Below are positions 1 to 8,958 of a stretch of DNA of 64,000 bases, piece by piece. The first letter of the stretch is position 1; every line of letters starts with the position of its first letter. The stretch is from Texcoconibacillus texcoconensis (lineage in GTDB: Bacteria > Bacillota > Bacilli > Bacillales > Salisediminibacteriaceae). The stretch is taken from the NCBI RefSeq assembly GCF_014202575.1, contig NZ_JACHHB010000004.1, positions 62,001 through 126,000 of the forward strand. Reading direction: 5' to 3'. Below the pieces are notes generated by a model, which worked only from the letters and a program-made list of their open reading frames with translations, was not told the origin of the DNA and did not search any database. A program made the position numbers and the translations under genes.

Positions 1-55
1 CATTTCTCACCTGATTCCGGAGGTTTTCTGCTTGGTCTTCAAGTTTTTCTCTCAT
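1..55 (-). CDS. 5' end of a gene in the ypbE position (partial)
   Basis: Only the first 18 codons lie in the window; the gene runs off the left edge. An ATG at 55 on the minus strand follows a good ribosome binding site (GAGGTG, six bases upstream), and the start encodes a charged, helix-prone peptide (MREKLEDQAENLRNQVRN). It lies just downstream of the CPBP protease gene, the position of ypbE (a LysM-type protein) in B. subtilis. The visible residues are too few to confirm the family, so the identity rests on position alone. Confidence 0.5.
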   Translation of the reverse strand, partial: MREKLEDQAENLRNQVRN

Positions 56-87
56 CGTTTCACCTCGAGGTTTTATAGCTCTTCTTA

Positions 88-102
88 ATGATAATGTATC
101 AT
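88..102. repeat. Short inverted repeat between ypbD and the ypbE-like gene
   Basis: ATGATA and TATCAT are perfect 6-base arms around three bases. The element lies about 30 bases upstream of the start of the ypbE-like gene. It is a possible operator and looks faintly like half of a Fur-type box (TGATAAT), but the match is incomplete and no regulator is indicated. Confidence 0.3.
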
Positions 103-138
103 GATTTTATCGTCCTTACGATGTCATTTGCACTTGAA

Positions 139-720
139 TTAACGATTCTTCAACACGCCAAATCGTATAGCTAAGCCTAATAAAAAGTCTATCGTAAAAT
201 GTGCGGCAATGACCGCAAAAAGACTATCTGTCACGATATAAAACAGGCCAAGCGAAAAGCTCAAGACAATTGTAAATATGAACAAGAACGGCTTCGCCAA
301 ATAACGTACATGAATCACTGCAAAGATTAAACTTGCAACAACCAAGCCAAACTGTTCTTGGAGCACCCCTCTAAACAATAATTCCTCACAAAAAGCGACG
401 ACCAAAGACAGTAGGAATATTTGTGTAACAGAGCGGTTTTGAAATACACGAACGTTAACCCCTCCATCATCAAACCATGAACGAGGAAGAAAACGGACAA
501 GTATCAATTCAATAACAACGACAACGATTCCGAAAAAGAAACCAAAAACAACCGTCATATCAAATGACCAGCTAGGCATCTCAATGAAACCAAACATATG
601 ACCCGTAAATAAAAATGATGCAATGGTCGCAACAATAACAATTAAGAATTGAGTAAAATAAATGTTTAATAAAAGTTCTTTATCAGAAAGGTGTCTCACT
701 AAATCTGCTTGTTTTCTCAA
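139..720 (-). CDS. ypbD: CPBP-family intramembrane metalloprotease (YpbD-like)
   Basis: A 193-residue polytopic membrane protein of the CPBP (Abi/CaaX protease and bacteriocin-processing) family. The signature is visible: EExxxR at residues 112-117 (CEELLFRG), a second-motif histidine at H137 (FAVIH) and a third-motif histidine at H174 (AAHFTID). These are the expected metal ligands and general base of an intramembrane glutamyl protease. Hydrophobic segments fill about residues 20-40, 55-77, 98-112 and 145-190. It starts with TTG inside the end of the upstream helicase gene (4-base overlap, TTGA), so the two are translationally coupled. Its position after ypbB and recS matches B. subtilis ypbD. 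Its substrate is unknown. Confidence 0.85.
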   Translation of the reverse strand: MRKQADLVRHLSDKELLLNIYFTQFLIVIVATIASFLFTGHMFGFIEMPSWSFDMTVVFGFFFGIVVVVIELILVRFLPRSWFDDGGVNVRVFQNRSVTQIFLLSLVVAFCEELLFRGVLQEQFGLVVASLIFAVIHVRYLAKPFLFIFTIVLSFSLGLFYIVTDSLFAVIAAHFTIDFLLGLAIRFGVLKNR

Positions 721-2234
721 CCCTCTTCCTCCTCACCTAGCGCGAGCATTGCTTTCAACCGTTGATTCCATGTTTTCGATCGATTTTTCTTATTCTGTTT
801 ATCGTAAACTTCTCGTTCAATGACTATATCCCCGCATCTAGAACAACATGGATCAAGGCGTTTTGTTAAGTTTTCTTCAAAATATGATAATATTTGTGCG
901 CGTAAACATTTATGACTTAAAAGACTTTCTTCAAATTGACGGAACAACTGAAATCTATACGTTTCTCTTTGCCGCAATTCGTTTTTCACTTGTTGTAAAA
1001 GCTCGGGATTTACATTGTCTACACGCCCATTTTGAATGATATGACTTTTCTCTAGATAAAATAAAAGCAACTTCTGTTGCGTTTCTTCCAGTCCCATTTC
1101 ATAACAACGTTGTTCAAGATCACTGCGAGTAACGACAACTTGCTGTTTCATAGTTGCAAATACCGAATCAATGATTCCTTGGTCCGGATACTCTCTTTGT
1201 ATCAATTGGAGCGGGAGAATGTCATCACCGTCAGCATGAAGAAGAAAAGCATAACTTTGCTTTCCATCTCTCCCTGCCCTTCCTACCTCTTGAACATAAG
1301 CTTCCATACGTGTCGGTAATTGGACGTGAATCACTGATCGAATGTCAGATTTATGCACGCCCATACCAAATGCATTCGTCGCAACGACAAAATCAAGTGA
1401 CCCTTCTAAAAACTGATGTTGTATAAGGCGACGGTCCTCTTGAAGCATCCCTGCATGATAATAAGCAATTTTATATGATTGGTTTTTAGCTGCTTCATAC
1501 ACAATATGTTCAGCCAGTTGTCTAGAAGACGTATAGATAATACCAGGTGCAGGAAATTCACTTAAGTGACGCGTAAGATATTCCAGTTTATCTGCATGAC
1601 TGTGAAAATGTTTTTGAATGTACGCGATATTCTCACGGTCGACAGAATAAATATGCCGATGTACTTCATGTAAACCTAATTGTTCGATAATATCTTGCTG
1701 AATATCTTTTGTTGCCGTCGCTGTCAAAGCTAAACAAGGAGGGTAATGTAACGCCTTTCTGATATCGCCTAATCGTAAGTAATCTGTACGAAACTCATGT
1801 CCCCACTGTGAAATACAGTGGGCTTCATCCACGACAAATAATGACACAGTTACTCTTTGTAACGCTTCAAGTACATTTGATAACTGGAGCATTTCTGGAG
1901 AAACAAAAATCATTCGGTATTGTGGCAAAGTTCTCAAAATGTTGCGTTTTTCATCATTGGATAAATAACTATTGATCGCGATCACACCTTTATCACCTTG
2001 ACTACGCATTTGTTGAACTTGATCATCCATAAGCGATAAAAGCGGCGATACAACGACAGTAATACCTTTAAAAACGTGAGAAGGTAATTGATAACAAAGC
2101 GTCTTTCCAGACCCTGTCGGCAACACTGCAAGAACATTTTTTCTTGATAATACATCAGCAATGATTTCTCGTTGTCCTGGGCGGAAATTTGAAAATCCAA
2201 ATTTCTGTTTCAAAAAAGTTTCCATGTCCTTCAT
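717..2234 (-). CDS. recS: RecQ-family ATP-dependent DNA helicase (RecS/YpbC-like)
   Basis: A 505-residue superfamily 2 helicase that unwinds DNA 3'-5' in recombinational repair. Visible motifs: an aromatic Q-like motif at the N-terminus (FGFSNFRPGQ), Walker A PTGSGKT at 39-45, DEAH at 136-139, motif III TATAT near 171, and the RecQ motif VI QEVGRAGRDGK. A Cys cluster (C-x-R-A-Q near the C-terminus followed by CCSRC) resembles the RecQ zinc-binding region. There is no C-terminal HRDC domain, so it is the short RecS type rather than long RecQ. It overlaps ypbB upstream and ypbD downstream by 4 bases each, forming a tight three- or four-gene operon. An ATG three codons in is a possible alternative start. 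Confidence 0.93.
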   Translation of the reverse strand: MKDMETFLKQKFGFSNFRPGQREIIADVLSRKNVLAVLPTGSGKTLCYQLPSHVFKGITVVVSPLLSLMDDQVQQMRSQGDKGVIAINSYLSNDEKRNILRTLPQYRMIFVSPEMLQLSNVLEALQRVTVSLFVVDEAHCISQWGHEFRTDYLRLGDIRKALHYPPCLALTATATKDIQQDIIEQLGLHEVHRHIYSVDRENIAYIQKHFHSHADKLEYLTRHLSEFPAPGIIYTSSRQLAEHIVYEAAKNQSYKIAYYHAGMLQEDRRLIQHQFLEGSLDFVVATNAFGMGVHKSDIRSVIHVQLPTRMEAYVQEVGRAGRDGKQSYAFLLHADGDDILPLQLIQREYPDQGIIDSVFATMKQQVVVTRSDLEQRCYEMGLEETQQKLLLFYLEKSHIIQNGRVDNVNPELLQQVKNELRQRETYRFQLFRQFEESLLSHKCLRAQILSYFEENLTKRLDPCCSRCGDIVIEREVYDKQNKKNRSKTWNQRLKAMLALGEEEEG

Positions 2235-3295
2235 CCTTTATCAATTTTACTTAACGAAAGGCGAATCGCGAAATAATCGATATCCGCTGAGATTTCTTCC
2301 TTGATCTGTTTCAGTCGCTTCGTGTCCTGTTGTTTAGCAGCTTGCCAAATCTCCTTTTGATCTTCATATGAAACGAATGCGCTGATTGGAAAATCCTTGA
2401 GTCGATAAGCCATTTCAACAATATGATCTTCAATCGTACTTCGTTTTAAGCCTCTTTCTTTCGCAATTTCATCAATCGCTAATCCATTGAATAAATGGCG
2501 GCGCGTTATGTTAGCCGAGTCAGTTAATACTGAGCTATTGGCTTCTAACGGCATAACAAACTCCGCTAATGCTCGGAAATTCTGCGGATTTTCGCGGATC
2601 GTGTTGATTAGTTCATGGATCGTACTACGTAGAAGAAGGTAAACATAATCTGCATCGTAATCGAAGGTTTCACCAAGTTGTTCTACTGTTTCTCCGACAT
2701 GTTGATATCCGGAAAGTTTCCTCGTAAAAACTTCAGCTCGCAAATCATCAATTGACTGAAGAAACGTCGATAACTCGTGAAAGAGTTGCTTCGCCCATTT
2801 TGATTGCCCTTCTTTATTACGAGGGAAATGCTTTTTCACCCATGTCTGGATTGTGCGATCATAATCAATGGGAAGAAATGTATAATCATTATGACGCGCA
2901 TACGATAAAGATTGCCAAAATAGCACAAGACGCCGCCAAAACCAATCTGCTTGTCCAGAAAATTCATATTCTCCACCTGCTAAACTTTCAGGGATCGGTT
3001 TATGATCCCGTTGATGATTGTGGAATTGTCTACCTTCTTCTGTGATCGTCGTCATGCGGTTTTCATCTTCAACGATAAATCCCTTGTTTAACATTTGTCT
3101 TCTTATTTCCTCAACGTGATCTTTTTTTAAATAGGGTAAAACACCAAACAATGATTCAACACCGTATAAAGGGCCATCTTGTATTGATTGTGCAGACTTT
3201 TTTCCGACAAGTAAGTGATATGCCCCAAAAAATGTTCGTTGTCCTCGAAAATGGTCAATAATATATAGCAATAACCCGAACCGATATAAATCCAT
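2231..3295 (-). CDS. ypbB: YpbB-like protein with C-terminal helicase-associated helix-turn-helix
   Basis: A 354-residue soluble protein encoded directly upstream of the RecQ-type helicase, with a 4-base overlap. Near residues 269-300 it carries a helix-turn-helix segment (LAIDEIAKERGLKRSTIEDH) of the type found at the C-terminus of some RecQ helicases. A plausible reading is that YpbB supplies the DNA-binding part missing from the short helicase; this is inference from domain type and coupling. The ATG start at 3295 is preceded by GGAGGG at good spacing. It is first in the ypbB-recS-ypbD operon and divergent from fer. Confidence 0.85.
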   Translation of the reverse strand: MDLYRFGLLLYIIDHFRGQRTFFGAYHLLVGKKSAQSIQDGPLYGVESLFGVLPYLKKDHVEEIRRQMLNKGFIVEDENRMTTITEEGRQFHNHQRDHKPIPESLAGGEYEFSGQADWFWRRLVLFWQSLSYARHNDYTFLPIDYDRTIQTWVKKHFPRNKEGQSKWAKQLFHELSTFLQSIDDLRAEVFTRKLSGYQHVGETVEQLGETFDYDADYVYLLLRSTIHELINTIRENPQNFRALAEFVMPLEANSSVLTDSANITRRHLFNGLAIDEIAKERGLKRSTIEDHIVEMAYRLKDFPISAFVSYEDQKEIWQAAKQQDTKRLKQIKEEISADIDYFAIRLSLSKIDKG

Positions 3296-3398
3296 AAAGT
3301 TCCCTCCAAAAATGAATAACCTGCTACTATTATACGAAAAATACGTATGATATGGCTATCAGAACATTGGTGTGATAAGGATTCTCAGCGATTTTCTA

Positions 3399-3427
3399 TT
3401 GAAATGTCCATGGATAATCGATACAAT
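3399..3427 (+). promoter_or_regulatory. Sigma-A-type promoter for fer
   Basis: TTGAAA at 3399-3404 and TACAAT at 3422-3427 are separated by 17 bases. This is a strong vegetative promoter match about 100 bases upstream of the ferredoxin gene. Confidence 0.65.
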
Positions 3428-3501
3428 AACAATGAGAAGGCTTTCCCTCCGTCAAGATGCTAAAATAGATTGAAAGAGTCACATTTTTGATGAAGGGATA
3501 A

Positions 3502-3780
<279 letters not shown>

Positions 3781-3801
3781 ATAAACATATTATACTTAAT
3801 T

Positions 3802-3843
3802 AAAGATCGTCGCAATCATTGTGTTGTCGACGATCTTTTTTAT
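3802..3843 (+). terminator. Rho-independent terminator after fer
   Basis: Perfect 11-base arms (AAAGATCGTCG / CGACGATCTTT) around a 15-base loop, followed by a T run. Confidence 0.9.
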
Positions 3844-3957
3844 ATTTAGCCGAAAACACTCGTGACTTCAATCATGAGGTGAATCGGCACCAGGACTCCT
3901 AACAAAAGTTACTAAAAATACATAAATAAACCGTGACTTTCATTTCAGGACAGAAGT

Positions 3958-3966
3958 TGCTATAAT
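3958..3966 (+). promoter_or_regulatory. Extended -10 promoter element for ppa
   Basis: TGC-TATAAT, a perfect -10 hexamer with the TGn extension, lies 40 bases upstream of the pyrophosphatase start codon. There is no good -35 hexamer at normal spacing, which is typical of extended -10 promoters. Confidence 0.55.
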
Positions 3967-4005
3967 GTGTCGGTAGTTAACTAAGTTGAAGGAGGAGTAC
4001 ATAGT

Positions 4006-4497
4006 ATGGCTAAGCACAAAGAAGTTGAAGCATTTATTGAAATTCCAACTGGGAGTCAAAACAAATATGAATACGACAAAGAGCGTGGCATTTTTAAGCT
4101 CGACCGCGTTCTCTTTTCAACACAATTTTATCCAGCAGAATATGGTTATCTAGAAAATACGTTAGCTTTCGATGGTGACCCACTTGATATCCTCGTATTA
4201 ACAACAAACCCAACATTTCCGGGCTGTGTAATCGACACACGCGTACTAGGATATTTAAACATGGTAGACGACGGCGAAGATGACGAAAAACTCATCGGCG
4301 TTCCAGTTGAAGACCCGCGTTTTGACCACATTCAATCACTTGATGATGTCCCTGAACATAAGTTGAAGGAAATTGCTCACTTTTTCGCTACATACAAGGA
4401 TTTACAAGGTAAGAAAACAGAAATTGGCGAATGGGCTGGGGCAGAAGCTGCGGCTGAGTTGATTGAAAAATGCTTGACTCGCTATAACGAACAGTAA
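4006..4497 (+). CDS. ppa: Class I inorganic pyrophosphatase
   Basis: A 163-residue soluble pyrophosphatase that hydrolyses PPi to two phosphates and so pulls biosynthetic reactions forward. The family I signature DGDPLD is at 56-61, and a second acidic cluster with D88, D93 and K95 has the spacing of the Mg-binding site in E. coli Ppa. Length is normal for the family. GGAGGAG lies ten bases before the ATG. B. subtilis uses an unrelated family II manganese enzyme (PpaC), so this is a lineage difference. It is monocistronic and convergent with a Crp-type regulator through a shared terminator. Confidence 0.95.
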   Translation: MAKHKEVEAFIEIPTGSQNKYEYDKERGIFKLDRVLFSTQFYPAEYGYLENTLAFDGDPLDILVLTTNPTFPGCVIDTRVLGYLNMVDDGEDDEKLIGVPVEDPRFDHIQSLDDVPEHKLKEIAHFFATYKDLQGKKTEIGEWAGAEAAAELIEKCLTRYNEQ

Positions 4498-4521
4498 GTA
4501 ATTGTACAATTAATGATCTCA

Positions 4522-4556
4522 AAGGGACTGCTCCTTATTTCGGGGCAGTCATTTTA
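4522..4556. terminator. Bidirectional terminator between ppa and the Crp-type gene
   Basis: GACTGCTCC at 4526-4534 pairs with GGGGCAGTC at 4542-4550 (9 pairs, one G-U), flanked by T-rich sequence on the plus side and A-rich on the other. It overlaps the stop codon of the regulator gene. Confidence 0.75.
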
Positions 4557-5194
4557 TTAAAAGTATCATTTATGATTATTCTGTCTTTCTTCACTTCAAC
4601 CTCACCGCGCTGTTCCATCTTTTTCAATTGCCGACTTACTGTCTCTCGTGTCGTACCAATGATGTTCCCAATTTCTTGATGTGTTAAAACGATTGACTTT
4701 CCTTGAACGTTTTTCAGATGATCGAGTGCTGCAACTAAACGTTGTTCAACATTTAAAGACAAAACTTCATTTAGTTTCTGTTGTAAATAAAAAATCTTTT
4801 CATTCATGACTTTAATAATTTGAAAAGCTAGTTCCGGATGACTTTTCAAAAACAATTCGAACGCACTAATTGGAATCATTAGTACATGGACATTCTTTTT
4901 CGCTTGCGCTGTACCAGGATAAGGGCGGTTGTCAAAAAAACCTGTATGCGGAAAGATTTCACCTTCTGATAATACATTGATTAGTGATTCTTCACCACTT
5001 TCCGTTAGCTTACTAACAAGCACGGTACCTCTTCCGAGAACGAATAAATGAGTTCGTTCTTCGCCCTCGTGAAATAAAATTTCTTTATCTTCAAATACAC
5101 GTTGGCGACCGGCCTCTACGATAGGCTTGATATCTTGGTCTGATAAACCCGAAAATATTTCCAATTTCCTAAGCAATGTTAGCCAATCATTCAC
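4535..5194 (-). CDS. Crp/Fnr-family transcriptional regulator
   Basis: A 219-residue regulator with an N-terminal cyclic-nucleotide-binding-type beta-barrel (about residues 10-120), a long dimerisation helix (about 120-150) and a C-terminal winged helix with recognition helix GTTRETVSRQL (about 183-194). The protein has no cysteine at all, so it cannot bind an Fe-S cluster like Fnr and must sense another signal or act constitutively. The start is GTG at 5194, seven bases after GGAG; the nearby ATG is out of frame. The gene lies only 32 bases after the GntR-type gene and is probably cotranscribed with it. A near-palindrome (CCGAAT...ATTCCG, 26 bases) fills that gap and could be an operator. 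The target genes are unknown. Confidence 0.88.
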   Translation of the reverse strand: MNDWLTLLRKLEIFSGLSDQDIKPIVEAGRQRVFEDKEILFHEGEERTHLFVLGRGTVLVSKLTESGEESLINVLSEGEIFPHTGFFDNRPYPGTAQAKKNVHVLMIPISAFELFLKSHPELAFQIIKVMNEKIFYLQQKLNEVLSLNVEQRLVAALDHLKNVQGKSIVLTHQEIGNIIGTTRETVSRQLKKMEQRGEVEVKKDRIIINDTFNKMTAPK

Positions 5195-5226
5195 ACAATC
5201 TCTCCTAACCGAATTATATAATTATA

Positions 5227-5928
5227 TTATTCCGAATGTAAGAACAAAGCTTTTTCTACCTCTGTAATATGACGCATCATTTGCTCATAAGCAAGTTGTG
5301 GATCCTTATTTTCGATCGCTTGAAAAATGGCTAGGTGTTCATCATAAAGCTGATCCATTTTTGTTTGATTCGAATATAGAAATAACTGACGTGCTTCGCG
5401 CATTGACTCTTGCATCGTTTCAGAAATGGTCGTCATTAGTCGATCAAGCATGTCGTTTTTTGTGGCCTTAACGATCGCTAAGTGGAATTCAATATCTGAA
5501 CGCTCGCCGACCTCACCGTCTCCTTCTGCACACTTCATTTCCTCTAAAATACGTCGTAATGCGTTGACATCATCACTGTCTCGGCGTTCCGCAGCCAAAG
5601 CTGCTGCTCCTGTTTCATTAAGTTTGCGAATTTCAAATAGTTGACGAATATCTTCTTTCTGCATGACTGAAGGTATCATATCGGCTGATACATTCGTGTC
5701 AATACGCTTCACAAATGTCCCTTCCCCTTGTCTTATCTCAATAAGTCCCATAGCTCTCATGGCGCTTAATGCTTCTCGGATTGCTGACCGACCAACATCA
5801 AACTCCTCAGCCAATTGTTGAACGGATGCTAGACGATCCCCGGCTTTATATTCTCCATTTTTTATCATTTCCGTTAGTTGCTCTGCTACAATTTCATATA
5901 TTTTTTTAGGGCGCACTTGCTTCATCAT
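5227..5928 (-). CDS. GntR-family (FadR subfamily) transcriptional regulator, LutR-like
   Basis: A 233-residue regulator. The N-terminal winged helix (residues 8-75) contains the family pattern SVQQLAEEFDVGRSAIREAL, and the C-terminal all-helical FCD domain (about 95-220) has the H/D-rich ligand pocket typical of organic-acid sensors. The wording of the DNA-binding domain is closest, from memory, to LutR, the lactate-utilisation repressor, but no lut genes are in the window. It is probably the first gene of a two-gene unit with the Crp-type regulator. Upstream DNA has repeated ACAAGT-like words and a TTGT-N6-ACAA dyad that could mediate autoregulation. Confidence 0.85.
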   Translation of the reverse strand: MMKQVRPKKIYEIVAEQLTEMIKNGEYKAGDRLASVQQLAEEFDVGRSAIREALSAMRAMGLIEIRQGEGTFVKRIDTNVSADMIPSVMQKEDIRQLFEIRKLNETGAAALAAERRDSDDVNALRRILEEMKCAEGDGEVGERSDIEFHLAIVKATKNDMLDRLMTTISETMQESMREARQLFLYSNQTKMDQLYDEHLAIFQAIENKDPQLAYEQMMRHITEVEKALFLHSE

Positions 5929-6004
5929 TTTCTACTTCCCCTTCCCCTGTCCCAATCATACAAAGCATTTAACTTGTAAAAATAACACTTGATTTCAATT
6001 TTAC

Positions 6005-6018
6005 TTGTTAAGTGACAA
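6005..6018. promoter_or_regulatory. Candidate operator upstream of the GntR-type gene
   Basis: TTGT-N6-ACAA dyad, with further ACAAGT/TCAAGT words at 5972-6007 on the minus strand. It lies about 80 bases upstream of the GntR-type start codon. A role in autoregulation is inferred from position only. Confidence 0.3.
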
Positions 6019-6052
6019 TGTTTCAATAACTGAAATGATAACGTTTTTACTC

Positions 6053-7120
6053 CTAGAGGACGAGCCCTTCTAATGCGAGCTCAACATTGTTCACCCATAT
6101 TTCTTCATAAGCTGACAGAGGAAGTGGATTTTGACCAACACCGATCTCAATCGTAAAGCCTGGTCGCTTGAAATCTTGAATAAACCAATCTTTATAACCT
6201 GCATCGCTTTCTGCTGTGTGTACAGGGGTGTAAGAACTTTTCACCGCTAATTTACGTGCCATTTCTTCGCTTTCTTTCGGCTCTTTATGTCTATAACCCC
6301 AATATATTAACTGACCTTGAGAATGAAAAGTAAGAACATGCTGAAAAGGATAAGTGTTCGTGAGCTGATAAATCGCTTTTACTTCTGGTTCGCTTAATGG
6401 ATGCGGCCCACCAAAATGACGAGGCCATGGCTTTTGGGGACTCAGCAGATTTTCTTCTTCCCACCCGGCAGGCCATTGATGATTTAAGTCAACCCCCCTA
6501 ATATTCGCCGACCAATGGTCAAATCGCTCTACTGATCGGTTAATGTGTCGGACTGTTTGCGCAAAAGGATGGCCGTCATATACACCCTGATGGACTAACT
6601 CAATACCGTCCGGGTTCACCATCGGGACGACGTGTAAAGTTATCGATTCAAAGATTTGTGATAGGTTATAGTCATAAAGCAAGTTTTCAGAATATAAAGC
6701 TCTTAAAACTTCTTCAACCCAATCAACTAGAAACTTGGAGGTCATCCATTCATTTGCATGCCACCCTCCTGAATAAAAAATATGTTTATTTCCTTTTCCT
6801 ATTTTCATATGATAAATCGGTTGATGGCACACACTTTCTCCGATTGTTTTCACAGATAAACGAGAAGGGTATAACGCTTGTAACATGGAAAGTTTCATCG
6901 CTAAATCCTTCGGCCCAAATTCATAAAGGCAGCTCCCTGGTTTTTCCTTAGCCGTTTCCGGTTCTTTTTCAGTAGGAATCCATACATGAGTATTAGGCTG
7001 AACATAATCTTGTAACGACGTGAACCATGGGTTGACTTTCAACAAAGAATACGGAGATATTTCATGAAAATATGCAATCTTTCTTAAAGTGTCTCCTTGA
7101 CCTGCAATATACGTTTTCAA
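6053..7120 (-). CDS. LysM-containing M14 zinc carboxypeptidase (gamma-D-glutamyl-diamino acid endopeptidase I type)
   Basis: A 355-residue peptidoglycan peptidase. An N-terminal LysM repeat (about residues 2-48, YIAGQGDTLRKIA...) binds the glycan. The M14 domain shows the zinc site HxxE (H121, E124) and third ligand H256, substrate residues R198 and N203 (RGVDLNHQW) and catalytic E325 (FTIEIG). This layout is that of gamma-D-glutamyl-L-diamino acid endopeptidase I and B. subtilis YqgT, which cleave stem peptides during sporulation or wall recycling. The start is TTG at 7120, seven bases after AAGGAGG; upstream ATGs would add 25 residues without a ribosome site and unlike LysM proteins. No signal peptide is seen, so it may act in the mother cell or spore. 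Confidence 0.88.
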   Translation of the reverse strand: MKTYIAGQGDTLRKIAYFHEISPYSLLKVNPWFTSLQDYVQPNTHVWIPTEKEPETAKEKPGSCLYEFGPKDLAMKLSMLQALYPSRLSVKTIGESVCHQPIYHMKIGKGNKHIFYSGGWHANEWMTSKFLVDWVEEVLRALYSENLLYDYNLSQIFESITLHVVPMVNPDGIELVHQGVYDGHPFAQTVRHINRSVERFDHWSANIRGVDLNHQWPAGWEEENLLSPQKPWPRHFGGPHPLSEPEVKAIYQLTNTYPFQHVLTFHSQGQLIYWGYRHKEPKESEEMARKLAVKSSYTPVHTAESDAGYKDWFIQDFKRPGFTIEIGVGQNPLPLSAYEEIWVNNVELALEGLVL

Positions 7121-7277
7121 ACCATCCCCTCCTTTTAAGTTCATCACATGATTTACATACAGATTTTTCTTTTTTGTGTAAAACGATATGTGCAAAGATG
7201 TTCATTGCATGTTATGATATTACATAATCTTTAGAAAATTCGACTTAATTCACACGTACTTTAGGGAGGTACTTTTC

Positions 7278-8891
7278 ATGGAAGCCGTTGAAGAAAAACA
7301 AGTAAATTCTTTAAAAACGTACACTGTACTCGTATCAGATAAGATGAGCGAAGTAGGTCTTGCCCCATTAGAAGCGCGCAATGACATTGACATTGTGAAA
7401 GAAAACATTCACGAAACAACCGTAGATTTAACAACCATAGATGCTCTACTGATACGTAGTGCCACAAAGGTAACTGAGGAAGTTCTTTGCAAACTTCCAA
7501 ACTTGAAAATTATTGGGCGCGCTGGAGTTGGCGTTGACAACATTGACATCGAAGCATCTACAAAACGTGGTATTGCTGTCATTAATGCTCCGGAAGGAAA
7601 TACCATCTCTACAGCAGAACATACATTCTCTATGCTCTGTTCCCTCGCGCGCAATATTCCGCAAGCCCATGCGTCAATGTGCGATGGTAAATGGGAGCGC
7701 TCATCTTTCCAAGGAATGGAACTTCGCGGAAAAACACTCGCCATTATCGGTTATGGGCGAATTGGTAGTGAGCTTGCAACTCGAGCTAAAGCTTTCCAAA
7801 TGGACGTCATCGTCTATGACCCGTACTTAAATCAACGTTTGGCCGATAAGCACGGCATCACAATTGTTAGCTTCCAAGAAGCGATTGAAAATGGGGATAT
7901 CATCACCGTTCATACCCCTTTAACAAACGAAACAAAAGGAATGATCTCTTACGATGCGTTTAAAAAAATGAAACCTACTACTCGCATACTCAATTGTGCA
8001 CGAGGAGGAATCATCGATGAAAATGCATTAATCGAAGCAATTGAAAAACAACAAATTGCTGGAGCTGCTTTAGACGTGTTTACTGAAGAACCATTAAAAG
8101 ACGAACGACTAACACAAAGTGATCGTATCATTACGACCCCTCATATTGCAGCATCCACGAAAGAGGCACAAGAAAATGTCGCCTCACAAGTTGCAAATGA
8201 AGCACTCAACTATTTAGATGGTGAGCCCGCTATCAATGCAATTAACGTCCCTGCCATTCCTAAAAATGTTTACGAATCTTTACTGCCGTTTCATCACCTC
8301 ACAAAACAAATGGGGAGTTTTGCATCACAATGTATGAAACAACCAGCAAACGATATTACGTTGCAATTTTCAGGTGAATGGAAGGATCAAGAAAGTTCAA
8401 TATTGACACGCAGTTTTATTGGAGGCTTTCTTGATCCGTTGATCGATGATTATGTCAATGATATTAATTCTAGTATGATCGCAGAGTCACGCGGTATTAG
8501 TTATGGCCACAAAAAAAGTGATGAAAATAGTGGTTACTCCCACCTCATACAAGCTCATGTCAAGGGAGACAATGATGAGTTTTCAATTGCCGGAACGTAC
8601 AATGAAGAGTTCGGCGCACGGATCGTCCGCGTAAATGGTTACCCTATTGACGTTCAACCTGACGAACATTTACTATACATCCACCATCGTGACTTGACTG
8701 GCGTTATCGGTAAAGTCGGACAATGTATTGGCACACACGATATCAATATTGCAACAATGCAAGTCGGAAGAAAAGAAGAAGGCGGCGAAGCGATCATGAT
8801 GCTCGCCATTGACAAAAAAGCGACTTCCAACCTTATTGAAGACTTGAAAACCCTCGATGAAATCAAAACAGTCTCTTTAATTGAGCTCTAA
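7278..8891 (+). CDS. serA: D-3-phosphoglycerate dehydrogenase
   Basis: A 537-residue enzyme that oxidises 3-phosphoglycerate to 3-phosphohydroxypyruvate with NAD, the first step of serine synthesis. The Rossmann motif GYGRIG is at 158-163, the conserved catalytic Arg at R242 (NCARGG), and the catalytic His at H299 (TTPHIAAS). An intervening domain and a C-terminal ACT domain (about 455-537) follow, the latter probably serving serine feedback. This is the long, type 1 form as in B. subtilis. It carries about 12 extra N-terminal residues relative to the B. subtilis protein; the ATG at 7278 has GGGAGG upstream. A strong terminator follows, so it is monocistronic. Confidence 0.96.
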   Translation: MEAVEEKQVNSLKTYTVLVSDKMSEVGLAPLEARNDIDIVKENIHETTVDLTTIDALLIRSATKVTEEVLCKLPNLKIIGRAGVGVDNIDIEASTKRGIAVINAPEGNTISTAEHTFSMLCSLARNIPQAHASMCDGKWERSSFQGMELRGKTLAIIGYGRIGSELATRAKAFQMDVIVYDPYLNQRLADKHGITIVSFQEAIENGDIITVHTPLTNETKGMISYDAFKKMKPTTRILNCARGGIIDENALIEAIEKQQIAGAALDVFTEEPLKDERLTQSDRIITTPHIAASTKEAQENVASQVANEALNYLDGEPAINAINVPAIPKNVYESLLPFHHLTKQMGSFASQCMKQPANDITLQFSGEWKDQESSILTRSFIGGFLDPLIDDYVNDINSSMIAESRGISYGHKKSDENSGYSHLIQAHVKGDNDEFSIAGTYNEEFGARIVRVNGYPIDVQPDEHLLYIHHRDLTGVIGKVGQCIGTHDINIATMQVGRKEEGGEAIMMLAIDKKATSNLIEDLKTLDEIKTVSLIEL

Positions 8892-8914
8892 AAAAACACG
8901 ATAAAAATTGATTT

Positions 8915-8958
8915 AAAACCGTCACTAATGAGCATCATCATTTAAGGTGACGGTTTTT
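8915..8958 (+). terminator. Rho-independent terminator after serA
   Basis: Eleven-base perfect arms AAAACCGTCAC / GTGACGGTTTT followed by a short T run. Confidence 0.9.

Noticed and set aside
88-102. Fur box upstream of the ypbE-like gene
   Set aside because: The dyad ATGATA-N3-TATCAT has the wrong spacing for Fur; it was kept only as a short inverted repeat.
848-1319. Open plus-strand frames inside the RecS gene (848-1039, 1077-1319)
   Set aside because: They lie antisense to a well-supported helicase gene, have no ribosome site and encode no recognisable protein.
7276-7830. Several open frames on both strands in the first part of serA
   Set aside because: All are out-of-frame or antisense shadows of a strongly supported dehydrogenase with a good ribosome site.
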